A stretch of 64,000 bases of DNA, from positions 124,001 through 188,000 of the forward strand of contig NZ_JBNPXI010000003.1 in the NCBI RefSeq assembly GCF_050433385.1, read 5' to 3'. This document shows, piece by piece, positions 15,571 through 24,181 of the stretch. The DNA comes from Brassicibacter mesophilus. Its GTDB lineage: Bacteria > Bacillota > Clostridia > Tissierellales > Proteiniboraceae. A model generated the notes under the pieces. It was given only the letters and a program-made list of their open reading frames with translations, did not search any database and had not been told where the DNA came from. Position 1 is the stretch's first letter. The number at the start of each line of letters is the position of its first letter. A program made the translations under genes and the position numbers.

Positions 15571-17070
15571 GTGGCAAAAAAAATAATGCTTCAGGGTACG
15601 GCTTCATCAGTAGGTAAAAGCCTTCTTACTGCTGCACTATGCAGAATATTTAAGCAAGATGGATATAATGTTGCCCCATTTAAATCTCAGAATATGGCAT
15701 TAAACTCATTCGTTACTTCTGAAGGAAAGGAAATCGGTAGAGCTCAAGCTGTTCAGGCTGAAGCTGCGATGGTTGAGCCAATGGTTGAGATGAACCCAAT
15801 TCTATTAAAGCCTACAAGTGATGTTGGAAGTCAGGTTATACTTAATGGAGTTGTATATAAAAACATGACTGCAGCTGAATATCATAATAACAAATCAGGG
15901 CTTAAAGACGAAATAGCTAAGGCATATAATAAGCTTGATTCTTTCTTTGATGTTGTAGTTATAGAAGGCGCAGGAAGCCCTGCAGAAATAAATCTAAGAG
16001 AAAATGATTTAGTTAATATGGGTTTAGCCGAGCTTATAGATTCACCTGTAATATTAGTAGGTGATATTGATAGAGGTGGTGTTTTTGCTTCAGTTTATGG
16101 AACTATAATGCTGATGACAGAGCAGGAAAGAGAAAGAATAAAAGGCTTTATGATAAATAAGTTTAGAGGCGATGTAGAAATATTAAAGCCAGGAATAAAG
16201 ATGCTTGAGGAGCTTGTAAAGAAGCCTTGCTTAGGGGTAATACCATATATGAAGTTAAATATTGATGATGAGGATAGTGTAACAGATAGATTTGCTTCGA
16301 AGTCTACTGGAGATATAAATATAGCAGTAATAAGAACACCGTATATATCAAACTTTAGTGACTTTACGCCCCTAGAAATAGAGGAAGGAGTAAATGTAAC
16401 ATATGTTACAAGCAGAGAACAACTAGATAATGCAGACTTAATTATTATTCCTGGAAGCAAAAATACAATAAAGGATATAGAATATGTATTTAATAGCGGT
16501 ATAGATAAATCTATATATAAAAAGCACAGGGAAGGTGTACCAATCATAGGCATATGCGGTGGTTATCAGATGCTAGGTAAGCAAGTAGAAGATCCTAACC
16601 ATATTGAATCATCTATTGAAAGAATTAATGGATTATGTTTACTTGATACAAAGACTATTATTAAAGAAAAGAAGCAGACAAAGCAGGTTACTGGTAAGCT
16701 AATTAGTGAATTGAGTTCATTTAATATAAAAAAAGATGCTTTTGTTACTGGATATGAAATTCACATGGGCAAAACAGAGGTTTTTAGTGACAGTCATCCT
16801 GTATTTGAATTAGAGGATGGAAGATTAGATGGAGCAATAAATAGGTCTGGGAATGTTTTTGGAACGTATCTTCATGGAATTTTTGAGAATGATGACTTTA
16901 GAAGAAGTATCATAAAAACATTAAAGGACAAGAAAGGCATAGTGGAAAACAGTGGACTACTAAGCTATAAAGAGCTAAAAGATAACGAATATAATAAACT
17001 AGCTCAAGTTGTAAGAGATAATGCTGATATAGATAAAATTAAAATGATAATGGGGTTAATAAATGAATGA
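15571..17070 (+). CDS. cbiP: Cobyric acid synthase
   Basis: 499 residues, normal family length. It amidates the b, d, e and g side chains of adenosylcobyrinic acid a,c-diamide using glutamine and ATP. The N-terminal ATPase half opens with MLQGTASSVGKSLLTAALC (modified P-loop, residues 6-24) and has VVVIEGAGSPAEINL. The C-terminal class I glutamine amidotransferase has the nucleophile C329 in GICGGYQML and the catalytic H435 in GTYLHGIF. GTG start at 15571 behind AGGAG. First structural gene after riboswitch 1; it overlaps cbiB by 8 nt. Confidence 0.97.
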   Translation: MAKKIMLQGTASSVGKSLLTAALCRIFKQDGYNVAPFKSQNMALNSFVTSEGKEIGRAQAVQAEAAMVEPMVEMNPILLKPTSDVGSQVILNGVVYKNMTAAEYHNNKSGLKDEIAKAYNKLDSFFDVVVIEGAGSPAEINLRENDLVNMGLAELIDSPVILVGDIDRGGVFASVYGTIMLMTEQERERIKGFMINKFRGDVEILKPGIKMLEELVKKPCLGVIPYMKLNIDDEDSVTDRFASKSTGDINIAVIRTPYISNFSDFTPLEIEEGVNVTYVTSREQLDNADLIIIPGSKNTIKDIEYVFNSGIDKSIYKKHREGVPIIGICGGYQMLGKQVEDPNHIESSIERINGLCLLDTKTIIKEKKQTKQVTGKLISELSSFNIKKDAFVTGYEIHMGKTEVFSDSHPVFELEDGRLDGAINRSGNVFGTYLHGIFENDDFRRSIIKTLKDKKGIVENSGLLSYKELKDNEYNKLAQVVRDNADIDKIKMIMGLINE

Positions 17071-18028
17071 TATTTTAATTTTACTAGTTGCATGCTTGCT
17101 TGATTATCTAATAGGAGATCCACCTAATTGGCCTCATCCTATTAGATATATAGGTATGATTATAAAGAAATATGAAAATCTGATAAGAAGTCTTAAATGG
17201 ATGAACTTAAAAGTTGGAGGATTTTTCCTAACAGGGGTTACTGTAGGTACTGTCGTGTTGATAGTACATCTAATATTGTTGTTAGCTAGATTTATACATC
17301 CTGCTGTAAATCTAATTTTATCAATATATTTAATATATACTACTCTTGCAGCTAAATGCTTAGATGTTGAGACAATGAAGGTTCATAATGCGCTAGTTAA
17401 TAAGGATATACATGAAGGAAGAAAAATGTTATCTTACCTCGTAGGAAGAGATACCAGCCAATTAAATGAAGGTGAAGTAATAAGAGGTGCAGTAGAAACA
17501 GTGGCTGAAAACACAATAGATGGTGTATTAGCTCCACTTTTCTATATAGCAATAGGCTTTTTTTTAGGAATACCAGTTCAAATGGCTTTTATGTATAAAG
17601 CAATAAATACATTAGATTCTATGGTTGGATATATACAAGAACCATATACAGAGATTGGTTTTGCATCTGCAAAGCTGGATGACATAGCAAACTATGTACC
17701 TGCTAGAATAGGAAGTTTTTTGATGTTGATAGCAGGTACGATCCTAGGCTATAACGGGAAAAATGGTCTAAAAATATTAAAAAGAGATAGAAAAAATCAT
17801 AAAAGTCCTAATTGTGGTTACCCAGAGTCTGTAGCAGCTGGTCTGCTTCAGATACAGCTTGGCGGAACCAATACATATTTTGGACAGAGCTTATATAAGC
17901 CAACTATAGGTGATAGGATATCGGAACTAGAATCTAATCATATAACTGATGTGATAAAGGTAATGTACGGATCTGAGACTGTAGCAATTGGAGTGATTGT
18001 ATTAGCAACCTTTATCTTTATTGCATGA
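17063..18028 (+). CDS. cbiB: Adenosylcobinamide-phosphate synthase CbiB
   Basis: 321 residues, polytopic membrane protein. It joins (R)-1-amino-2-propanol phosphate (made by the next gene, cobD) to adenosylcobyric acid. Family marks are LLDYLIGDPPNWPHPIRYIG at residues about 12-31, RGAVETVAENTIDGVLAPLF near 143-162, and the C-terminal PNCGYPESVAAGLLQIQLGG near 250-270. Length and order of membrane segments match CbiB/CobD of other anaerobes. ATG overlaps the cbiP stop region, indicating coupled translation. Confidence 0.96.
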   Translation: MNDILILLVACLLDYLIGDPPNWPHPIRYIGMIIKKYENLIRSLKWMNLKVGGFFLTGVTVGTVVLIVHLILLLARFIHPAVNLILSIYLIYTTLAAKCLDVETMKVHNALVNKDIHEGRKMLSYLVGRDTSQLNEGEVIRGAVETVAENTIDGVLAPLFYIAIGFFLGIPVQMAFMYKAINTLDSMVGYIQEPYTEIGFASAKLDDIANYVPARIGSFLMLIAGTILGYNGKNGLKILKRDRKNHKSPNCGYPESVAAGLLQIQLGGTNTYFGQSLYKPTIGDRISELESNHITDVIKVMYGSETVAIGVIVLATFIFIA

Positions 18029-18071
18029 TATTTTGATATAGATTTGATATAGATTCGAAAGGAGGTAGAGT

Positions 18072-19115
18072 ATGAATAAACACGGAGGATATTTTGGAGA
18101 AGAAAAAAATAAGGTCATAGACTTTAGTGTAAATATTAATCCACTAGGAGTACCAGAGAGATTGATATCAGAGTTAAAGGAAAGTTTAACAGAGCTGGTG
18201 CGATATCCTGAAATAGACGGAGAAAGCGCAAAGAGAACATTGGCTGAAAAGCTAAATGTAGAAAGTGAAAGCTTAATTTTAGGTAACGGAGCTACAGAAC
18301 TGATATACCTTTTTGCTAGAGCGTTAAGACCAGAAAAGGTGTTGATAGTTCAACCTACATTTACTGAATATGCTAGAGCATTTGAATTAAATGGTGGTAG
18401 TGTAAGTAACTTTAATACAGAGCAGCAAAATGATTTTAATATAGATATTGATAGTTTGATAAACGAATTGAACAGAATTAGGCCTAAAGCTTTAGTAATA
18501 TGTAATCCTAACAACCCGACTGGGGTATTTACAGATAAAGAAGTATTTAAGCCAGTTCTAGATGTGCTTAGAGAAATCGGAGCATGTCTTTTTATAGATG
18601 AGTCATTTATTGATTTTACAGATAAACACCCATATGCTTCGTTAGTAGATAGATATCAAATCTTCATCCTAAGATCAATGACTAAGACCTATGCTATACC
18701 TGGACTTAGACTAGGATATGGACTTGCTAGCAAAGAGATTGTAACAGAGATGAATAGATTAAAAGAGCCATGGACACTCAATAGCTTAGCTTTAAGTGCA
18801 GTACCGGTGCTTTTAGAAGATGATGAGTATATGGCTAAAATGAAAGAGTGGCATACAAAAGAAAATGAGTTTTTATACAACGAGCTTAATTCAATAAATG
18901 GGTTAAAGGTTTATAAAAGTGATGCTAATTTCTTTCTATGCAAACTCTTTTCAGCGAGTGCACAGTCTTTAAAACAATATATGCTGAACAGAAATATCTG
19001 TATAAGAACTTGCGAGGATTTTTATGGATTTAATGATGAGTATGTTAGGTTTGCAGTTAGAAGTAGAGAAGAAAACGAACTACTTATTAGGTGTTTAAAG
19101 GAGTATTTTAAATAG
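18072..19115 (+). CDS. cobD: L-threonine-O-3-phosphate decarboxylase CobD
   Basis: 347 residues, PLP-dependent fold I. It decarboxylates threonine phosphate to aminopropanol phosphate for CbiB. It opens with HGGYFGEEKNKVIDFSVNIN, typical of CobD, and has VICNPNNPTGVF, and the PLP lysine K205 in RSMTKTYAIPGLRLGYG. The histidinol-phosphate aminotransferase paralogue is excluded by the HGG start and the cobalamin context. ATG behind AAAGGAGGTAGAGT. A kinase for threonine (PduX-like) is not in the window, so threonine phosphate must come from a gene elsewhere. Confidence 0.94.
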   Translation: MNKHGGYFGEEKNKVIDFSVNINPLGVPERLISELKESLTELVRYPEIDGESAKRTLAEKLNVESESLILGNGATELIYLFARALRPEKVLIVQPTFTEYARAFELNGGSVSNFNTEQQNDFNIDIDSLINELNRIRPKALVICNPNNPTGVFTDKEVFKPVLDVLREIGACLFIDESFIDFTDKHPYASLVDRYQIFILRSMTKTYAIPGLRLGYGLASKEIVTEMNRLKEPWTLNSLALSAVPVLLEDDEYMAKMKEWHTKENEFLYNELNSINGLKVYKSDANFFLCKLFSASAQSLKQYMLNRNICIRTCEDFYGFNDEYVRFAVRSREENELLIRCLKEYFK

Positions 19116-19146
19116 ATTATTATAATTGAATTGGAGGGACTATGCT

Positions 19147-20388
19147 ATGAAAAGGAAAATGAAAGTATTTGCTTTAATATTATTGATTATATCATTATTT
19201 GCAAGTACAGCATTTGCATCAGGTAATAGCTTAACAGTTGATGGAGTAGCTAAGAAGGCTGCTATGGAAGCAAAGCAGGGAAGAACATATATTGCAAGCA
19301 GCAGCTTAAAGAACTTTGGTCTTGAAGTATCTGTGAGTGGTAATACTGCAACAGTTAAAAATAGCAACGTAGTATTTAAATTTACTGTTAATACAAATAA
19401 GGTAAAGGTAAATAATTCAGATTTTACTTTAGATGCAAAATCATATAAAAAAGGTCAAGATGTATATCTTCCTTTAAGATTTGTATTTGAAACATTAGGC
19501 TATGAGATAAAATGGGACAATAGTACTAAGAGTATAAAAGCAGTAAAACAAGCTAAAATAACATATCCAGTTTCTTTTGAAAGTAATGGAATAAAATATA
19601 CTGTATCAAAAGAGCCAAAAACAATAGTTTCATTAGCACCAGATGTGACAGAGACACTATATGCAATTGGAGCAGGCGATAAGCTAAAAGGAAGAACAAA
19701 ATACTGCAATTATCCTGAAAAAGCAAAATCTTTAAAGGAAGTTGGAAGTATGAGAGACCCTAACATTGAGATTATAATGGATATACATCCAGAAATGGTT
19801 ATAGCAGCTACTCACTATAAGGAAGAAGTACTTAATAAGCTTAAAGAAGGTAAGATATCAGTAGTTGCAAAAGAATCTCCAAATTCAATCGAAGAAATGT
19901 ATGATTATACATTGAAGCTAGGAGCTATAGTTAATAAAAACTATGAAGCAAGAGCCTTAGTTTCAAGTATGAGAGCAAAAGTTTCATCAGTGAAAATGTA
20001 TACTAAAAATGTAAGCAGCAGGCCATCAGCATATTACGTAGTTGGAACAGGACAACATGGCGATTATACTGCAGGAAAAGATACATTTATTGCTGAAGCT
20101 ATAAGAATAGCGGGTGGAAGAAATGCTGCAGATGATGTAACAGGATGGAAGTATAGTATAGAAAAGCTTATTGATAATAACCCAGATATTATTTTTGGAC
20201 CACAGCATGCATATGATACTATGACGTCAAGTGATAACTATAAGTCGTTAAAAGCTGTTAAAAACAAGAAATATATAGTTGTAAATAGAGATATTTTCAG
20301 CAGACCTTCACCTAGACTAATAAATCAAGGATTAAAGATACTTGTTGAAATGTTCCATAAAGATTTAGTTAAAGCTCTAAACTTCTAA
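19147..20388 (+). CDS. Corrinoid/metal-chelate ABC substrate-binding protein with N-terminal copper-amine-oxidase-like domain
   Basis: 413 residues from the ATG at 19147 (TTGGAGGGAC is the ribosome binding site; the TTG at 19126 lies before it). A signal peptide with a type I cleavage site (ASTAFA-SG, about residue 25) is followed by a copper amine oxidase N-terminal-like domain (about 27-130; VYLPLRFVFETLGYEIKWD is its end motif), then a BtuF/FepB-type periplasmic-binding domain (IVSLAPDVTETLYAIGAGD to the end). There is no lipobox cysteine. Position before a FecCD permease and ATPase inside the riboswitch operon suggests cobalamin or cobinamide uptake. Mapping of the specific ligand is not possible by eye. 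Confidence 0.9.
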   Translation: MKRKMKVFALILLIISLFASTAFASGNSLTVDGVAKKAAMEAKQGRTYIASSSLKNFGLEVSVSGNTATVKNSNVVFKFTVNTNKVKVNNSDFTLDAKSYKKGQDVYLPLRFVFETLGYEIKWDNSTKSIKAVKQAKITYPVSFESNGIKYTVSKEPKTIVSLAPDVTETLYAIGAGDKLKGRTKYCNYPEKAKSLKEVGSMRDPNIEIIMDIHPEMVIAATHYKEEVLNKLKEGKISVVAKESPNSIEEMYDYTLKLGAIVNKNYEARALVSSMRAKVSSVKMYTKNVSSRPSAYYVVGTGQHGDYTAGKDTFIAEAIRIAGGRNAADDVTGWKYSIEKLIDNNPDIIFGPQHAYDTMTSSDNYKSLKAVKNKKYIVVNRDIFSRPSPRLINQGLKILVEMFHKDLVKALNF

Positions 20389-20409
20389 TAACTAAGGTAA
20401 GTGATAAAA

Positions 20410-21450
20410 ATGAAAAAAATGTACAAAACAAAAGCTACAGTATTATTAATTTTTTTAATACTTTCCATAATAATATCTATAACACTTGGGGCTGTAAAAA
20501 TACCTGTCATCGATACTGTGAAAATAATATTAAGCAGAATAGGCTTTTCAAGCTCTAAAATAGATGTAACAGGAATAAAGGAATCAAACATATTTATAGT
20601 GCTTAATATAAGGCTCCCGAGAATATTATTAGCGGGCTTGGTGGGAGCTATACTGTCCCTTGTAGGGACATCCTACCAAGCAATATTTAAAAATCCTATG
20701 GCAGATCCATTTGTCATGGGGGTATCTTCAGGAGCTGCATTTGGAGCAACAATAGGTATTGTTTTAGGATTAAACAAAGGCGTATTCGGGTTCGGATTTA
20801 CATCTGTACTTGCTTTTATAGGAGCACTGATTACTACAGTTATTGTATATAACCTAGCAAGAACAGGAAATAAGATATCTACAACATCTATTCTTCTTGC
20901 TGGAATAGTGATGAGTTCACTCCTATCTGCTGGTATCTCACTAATGATGATATTTAATCATAACGAGTTAGAGAGTATAGTATCTTGGACTATGGGAAGC
21001 TTTAATGGAGCTAGCTGGAAACAAATATATGTGATTATTATTCCAACAATATTAGGATTAGTTTTCCTTTCGTCTTTAGCAAGAGAAATGAACGCTATAG
21101 TCATGGGAGAGGAAGATGCGCAAAATATAGGTGTAAACGTTGAGCTTGTTAAAAAGCTAATACTAATAACCGCATCACTACTTGCTGCATGTGCAGTTTC
21201 GGTAAGTGGAATAATAGGTTTTGTTGGACTTATAGTTCCACACCTATTTAGACTTTTATTTGGCTCGGACCATAGAATACTATTGCCTGTATCAGTAATA
21301 GGAGGAGCAACGTTTCTAATTATTTGTGATACCTTAGCAAGAACTGTTATGCCTAGTATGGAAATACCTGTAGGAATAATAACCTCTATTTTTGGAGGAC
21401 CATTTTTCTTATATTTATTAAAAAAAGTTAAAACCAAAAAGCTAATATAG
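20410..21450 (+). CDS. FecCD/BtuC-family ABC permease
   Basis: About 346 residues with some ten membrane segments. Conserved family segments: IRLPRILLAGLVGAILSLVG near residues 62-81, FKNPMADPFVMGVSSGAAFG near 93-112, SVSGIIGFVGLIVPHLFRLL near 260-279, and the C-terminal EIPVGIITSIFGGPFFLYLL. The membrane subunit of the first BtuFCD-like importer. Two starts are possible: GTG at 20401 (3 nt from AAGG) or ATG at 20410; I favour the ATG. Transport ligand presumed to be a corrinoid because of riboswitch control. Confidence 0.93.
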   Translation: MKKMYKTKATVLLIFLILSIIISITLGAVKIPVIDTVKIILSRIGFSSSKIDVTGIKESNIFIVLNIRLPRILLAGLVGAILSLVGTSYQAIFKNPMADPFVMGVSSGAAFGATIGIVLGLNKGVFGFGFTSVLAFIGALITTVIVYNLARTGNKISTTSILLAGIVMSSLLSAGISLMMIFNHNELESIVSWTMGSFNGASWKQIYVIIIPTILGLVFLSSLAREMNAIVMGEEDAQNIGVNVELVKKLILITASLLAACAVSVSGIIGFVGLIVPHLFRLLFGSDHRILLPVSVIGGATFLIICDTLARTVMPSMEIPVGIITSIFGGPFFLYLLKKVKTKKLI

Positions 21451-21462
21451 AGAGGTATAAAA

Positions 21463-22257
21463 ATGAACTCTGTTGTTTGTATAGATAATCTAACCTTTAA
21501 ATATGATCAAACCCCTATATTAGGGGATATAGACCTCAATATCGAGCAAGGAAGCTTTGTTAGCATACTTGGACCTAATGGCTCAGGAAAGACTACACTT
21601 CTCAAAAATATATGTAATCTGCTTAGCCCAGATAAAGGCGAAATACTAATTAAGAACAAAAGTGTTTCTAAAATAAAGTATAAGGAACTAGCAAAGGTTG
21701 TAGCTGTAGTTCATCAATCAAGTGAAGTACAGTTTGACTTTTCAGTCTTTGATGTAGTATTGATGGGGAGATTTCCATATCTTAATAAGTTCCAAAATGA
21801 AAGCAAAGCTGACATTGAGCTGGCTAAAGATGCTATGATAAGCACTGGTACATGGGAACTGAGAGATAAAAGTGTCAAAGAAATAAGTGGTGGAGAAAGA
21901 CAAAGAGTGATGATAGCTAGAGCTCTTACACAGCAGCCAGAAATTCTAATACTTGATGAGCCAGTGTCTCATTTAGATATAAAATACCAGATAGGAATAC
22001 TTAACCTTTGCAAAAAACTAAACAAAGAAAAAAAACTTACTATAATAACCACCTTACATGACATAAATCTGGCAGGAAGATATAGTGATTATATAGTACT
22101 ATTAGATAAGGGGAAAATAAAGATAATGGATAGTCCTGAAAAGGTACTTACAGAAGAAAATATTGAAAAGGTATATGGAGTTCAGGTGGATGTATTAAGA
22201 AGAGATGGTGATGATACTCCATATATCATACCTAAGATGTTAGCTTGTACTATCTAA
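21463..22257 (+). CDS. BtuD/FecE-family ABC ATP-binding protein
   Basis: 264 residues. Walker A GPNGSGKTTLL near residues 38-48, Q-loop VAVVHQSSEVQFDFS, signature ISGGERQRVMIARAL near 141-155 and Walker B EILILDEPVSHLD, switch histidine in TTLHDINLAGRY. The Asp-rich VFDVVLMGRFPYLNKF segment is typical of iron-chelate/cobalamin importers. Ends the first importer; the stop is followed after 23 bp by cobU. Confidence 0.94.
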   Translation: MNSVVCIDNLTFKYDQTPILGDIDLNIEQGSFVSILGPNGSGKTTLLKNICNLLSPDKGEILIKNKSVSKIKYKELAKVVAVVHQSSEVQFDFSVFDVVLMGRFPYLNKFQNESKADIELAKDAMISTGTWELRDKSVKEISGGERQRVMIARALTQQPEILILDEPVSHLDIKYQIGILNLCKKLNKEKKLTIITTLHDINLAGRYSDYIVLLDKGKIKIMDSPEKVLTEENIEKVYGVQVDVLRRDGDDTPYIIPKMLACTI

Positions 22258-22280
22258 ATAATACCAAAGAAGGTGAATGT

Positions 22281-22841
22281 ATGAATAGCTTTATTTTGAT
22301 TACGGGCGGTGCTAGAAGTGGAAAGAGCACTCTTGCAGAGACTAAAGCTAAGGAACTTGGGAAGAATGTTGTATATATTGCAACTGCTATTGCTTTTGAT
22401 GATGGAATGAAGGACAGAATAAAAAAACATAAAGAGTCGCGTCCACAAAGCTGGGCTACTATCGAGAGGTATAAGGATTTTAGAGAAATGGACCAAAATG
22501 AAGATTTCTTGAACTCTGATATGGTTCTTTTAGACTGTATGACTCTATTAGTGTCCAATCAACTACTGGAAAGTGAAGTGGATTTTGATAAATGTCCTAT
22601 GTCAGAGATAGATGCTATAGAAAAAAGAATTTTTGAACAGGTAGATGAATTGTTAAAGGTTATAGAAAAACATAATAAAAGCTTTATTGCTGTGACTAAT
22701 GAAGTAGGAATGGGGCTTGTACCATCTTACAGACTAGGTAATATTTTTAGAGACATTTCAGGAAGAGTAAATCAACATCTTGCACATAAAGCAGATGAAG
22801 TATATATGACTGTTTCTGGAATACCAATAAGGATTAAGTGA
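22281..22841 (+). CDS. cobU: Adenosylcobinamide kinase / adenosylcobinamide-phosphate guanylyltransferase
   Basis: 186 residues from the ATG at 22281 (GAAGGTGAATGT upstream); an in-frame TTG at 22245 inside the previous gene is unlikely. It phosphorylates adenosylcobinamide and then transfers GMP to give adenosyl-GDP-cobinamide. P-loop GGARSGKST at residues 9-17; the histidine that takes GMP is H50 in RIKKHKESRPQSW; VLLDCMTLLVSN and TNEVGMGLVPSYRLGN are further marks. All match CobU rather than the archaeal CobY. Followed closely by cobS. Confidence 0.96.
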   Translation: MNSFILITGGARSGKSTLAETKAKELGKNVVYIATAIAFDDGMKDRIKKHKESRPQSWATIERYKDFREMDQNEDFLNSDMVLLDCMTLLVSNQLLESEVDFDKCPMSEIDAIEKRIFEQVDELLKVIEKHNKSFIAVTNEVGMGLVPSYRLGNIFRDISGRVNQHLAHKADEVYMTVSGIPIRIK

Positions 22842-22848
22842 GGATACT

Positions 22849-23583
22849 ATGAAAAATTTACTATTGATGATGACATTTTTTACAAGACTACCTGTGAGAT
22901 ACAACTATGAATATGATGAGAAGGATTTAATAAAGGGGATTAAACTTTTTCCTATCATTGGACTAATAATAGGAGTCCTTATCTATGCTCCAACTTTGCT
23001 TAGTAGCTATGTTCATAAGCCTATATTAGTAATTGCAGTTTGGATAATATATATTTGGCTTACTGGAGGACTTCATATAGATGGATTAGCAGATACATTT
23101 GATGGAGTGTTTAGTAACAGGGACAGGGATAGAATGCTTGAAATTATGAAGGATAGTAGGATTGGGACCTTTGGTGTGCTTGGAATAATTATTTTAATAA
23201 TATCTAATATTGGTTTATCCTATTATATTGATTACAAGGTATTTATACTTGTTCCTATTATCGGAAGAAGCTCTGCATTACTGTCAGCGTCTATCAGTGA
23301 ATATGCCAGAAAAGAAGGTGGAATGGGAACTGCATTTATTGAAAACTGTGGTGTAAAAGAGGCTGGTATAGCTATAACGTTTAGTTTTATTATGGCTTCT
23401 GCAATTTTAGCCGTAAATGCTTTATTAAGTATATTAATCACATATATTATTGTAATCATGTTGACAAACTATATAAAAGGAAAGCTTGGCGGTATGACTG
23501 GAGATACAATGGGATTTATAATAGAACTGTCACAGACTTTCTTCATATTATTTGTTTATTTACTGAGAGGAATGATTATATGA
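22849..23583 (+). CDS. cobS: Adenosylcobinamide-GDP ribazoletransferase (cobalamin 5'-phosphate synthase)
   Basis: 244 residues, membrane protein. It joins GDP-cobinamide with alpha-ribazole or its phosphate. Start MKNLLLMMTFFTRLPVRYNY is typical. The metal-binding acidic motif is DGLADTFDG with the first Asp at residue 78, followed by DRDRMLEIMKDSRIGTFGV; the second half has GKLGGMTGDTMGF. About six membrane segments. Its stop overlaps the cobC start by 4 nt (ATGA). Confidence 0.96.
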   Translation: MKNLLLMMTFFTRLPVRYNYEYDEKDLIKGIKLFPIIGLIIGVLIYAPTLLSSYVHKPILVIAVWIIYIWLTGGLHIDGLADTFDGVFSNRDRDRMLEIMKDSRIGTFGVLGIIILIISNIGLSYYIDYKVFILVPIIGRSSALLSASISEYARKEGGMGTAFIENCGVKEAGIAITFSFIMASAILAVNALLSILITYIIVIMLTNYIKGKLGGMTGDTMGFIIELSQTFFILFVYLLRGMII

Positions 23584-24170
23584 GATTTATATTAGCTAGA
23601 CATGGTGAAACTGAAGCAAATATAGGAGGAATATATAGTGGGTGGACTGATTATCCTCTTACTGATAATGGGAAAAAGCAGATAAGAAAGCTTGGAAAGG
23701 CATTAAAGACATATGAGGATATAGAGTGTATTTATTCGAGCCCTCTTCCAAGAACAATGAGTACTGCAAAAGCCATATCTAAGGTTATAGATAAGCAGAT
23801 TTGTACAGTTGATTGCTTAAAAGAGATGAATTTTGGAGTATTTGATGGGAAAACTGGTGATGAAATTCAAAGTCAATATCAAACTGAGTGGAAGATGTGG
23901 ACTGAAGACTATGTAAACTACAGGATACCAGAAGGCGAAAACTTGATTGATGTGTATGATAGAATCATTAAATTCGTAGATAGCCTAAAAAATAAAAAAG
24001 ATACTTGCTTAATAGTAACACATGGGGGAATTATTCAAACAATAATAACCTATTTGCTTGACTTAGGCTTAGATAAGATGTGGCATTTTCAATGTCCACC
24101 AGGTGGATATGCTGAGATAGAATATAGTGACAATTTTGGATTTCTAAGAAAATTAACTACTAGTGAATAA
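23580..24170 (+). CDS. cobC: Alpha-ribazole phosphatase (histidine phosphatase)
   Basis: 196 residues. Intact RHGETEAN motif (R7, H8, G9), SGWTDYPLTDNGKKQ, SSPLPRTMSTA and the second catalytic histidine in VTHGGIIQTI near residue 143. CobC removes the 5'-phosphate from alpha-ribazole phosphate or from cobalamin phosphate. The location between cobS and cbiA supports this role over a general phosphoglycerate mutase. It contrasts with the other superfamily member at the left end of the window, which lacks the arginine. Overlaps cobS by 4 nt. Confidence 0.92.
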   Translation: MRFILARHGETEANIGGIYSGWTDYPLTDNGKKQIRKLGKALKTYEDIECIYSSPLPRTMSTAKAISKVIDKQICTVDCLKEMNFGVFDGKTGDEIQSQYQTEWKMWTEDYVNYRIPEGENLIDVYDRIIKFVDSLKNKKDTCLIVTHGGIIQTIITYLLDLGLDKMWHFQCPPGGYAEIEYSDNFGFLRKLTTSE

Positions 24171-24181
24171 AGGGGTAATAT

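Noticed and set aside
16095..16553. 152-codon minus-strand open frame inside cbiP
   Set aside because: Lies within an unmistakable cbiP coding region; antisense shadow rich in Ser, Ile and Pro from complementary codons.
20958..21437. 159-codon minus-strand open frame inside the first FecCD permease
   Set aside because: Shadow of the permease gene; no ribosome binding site and no protein family.
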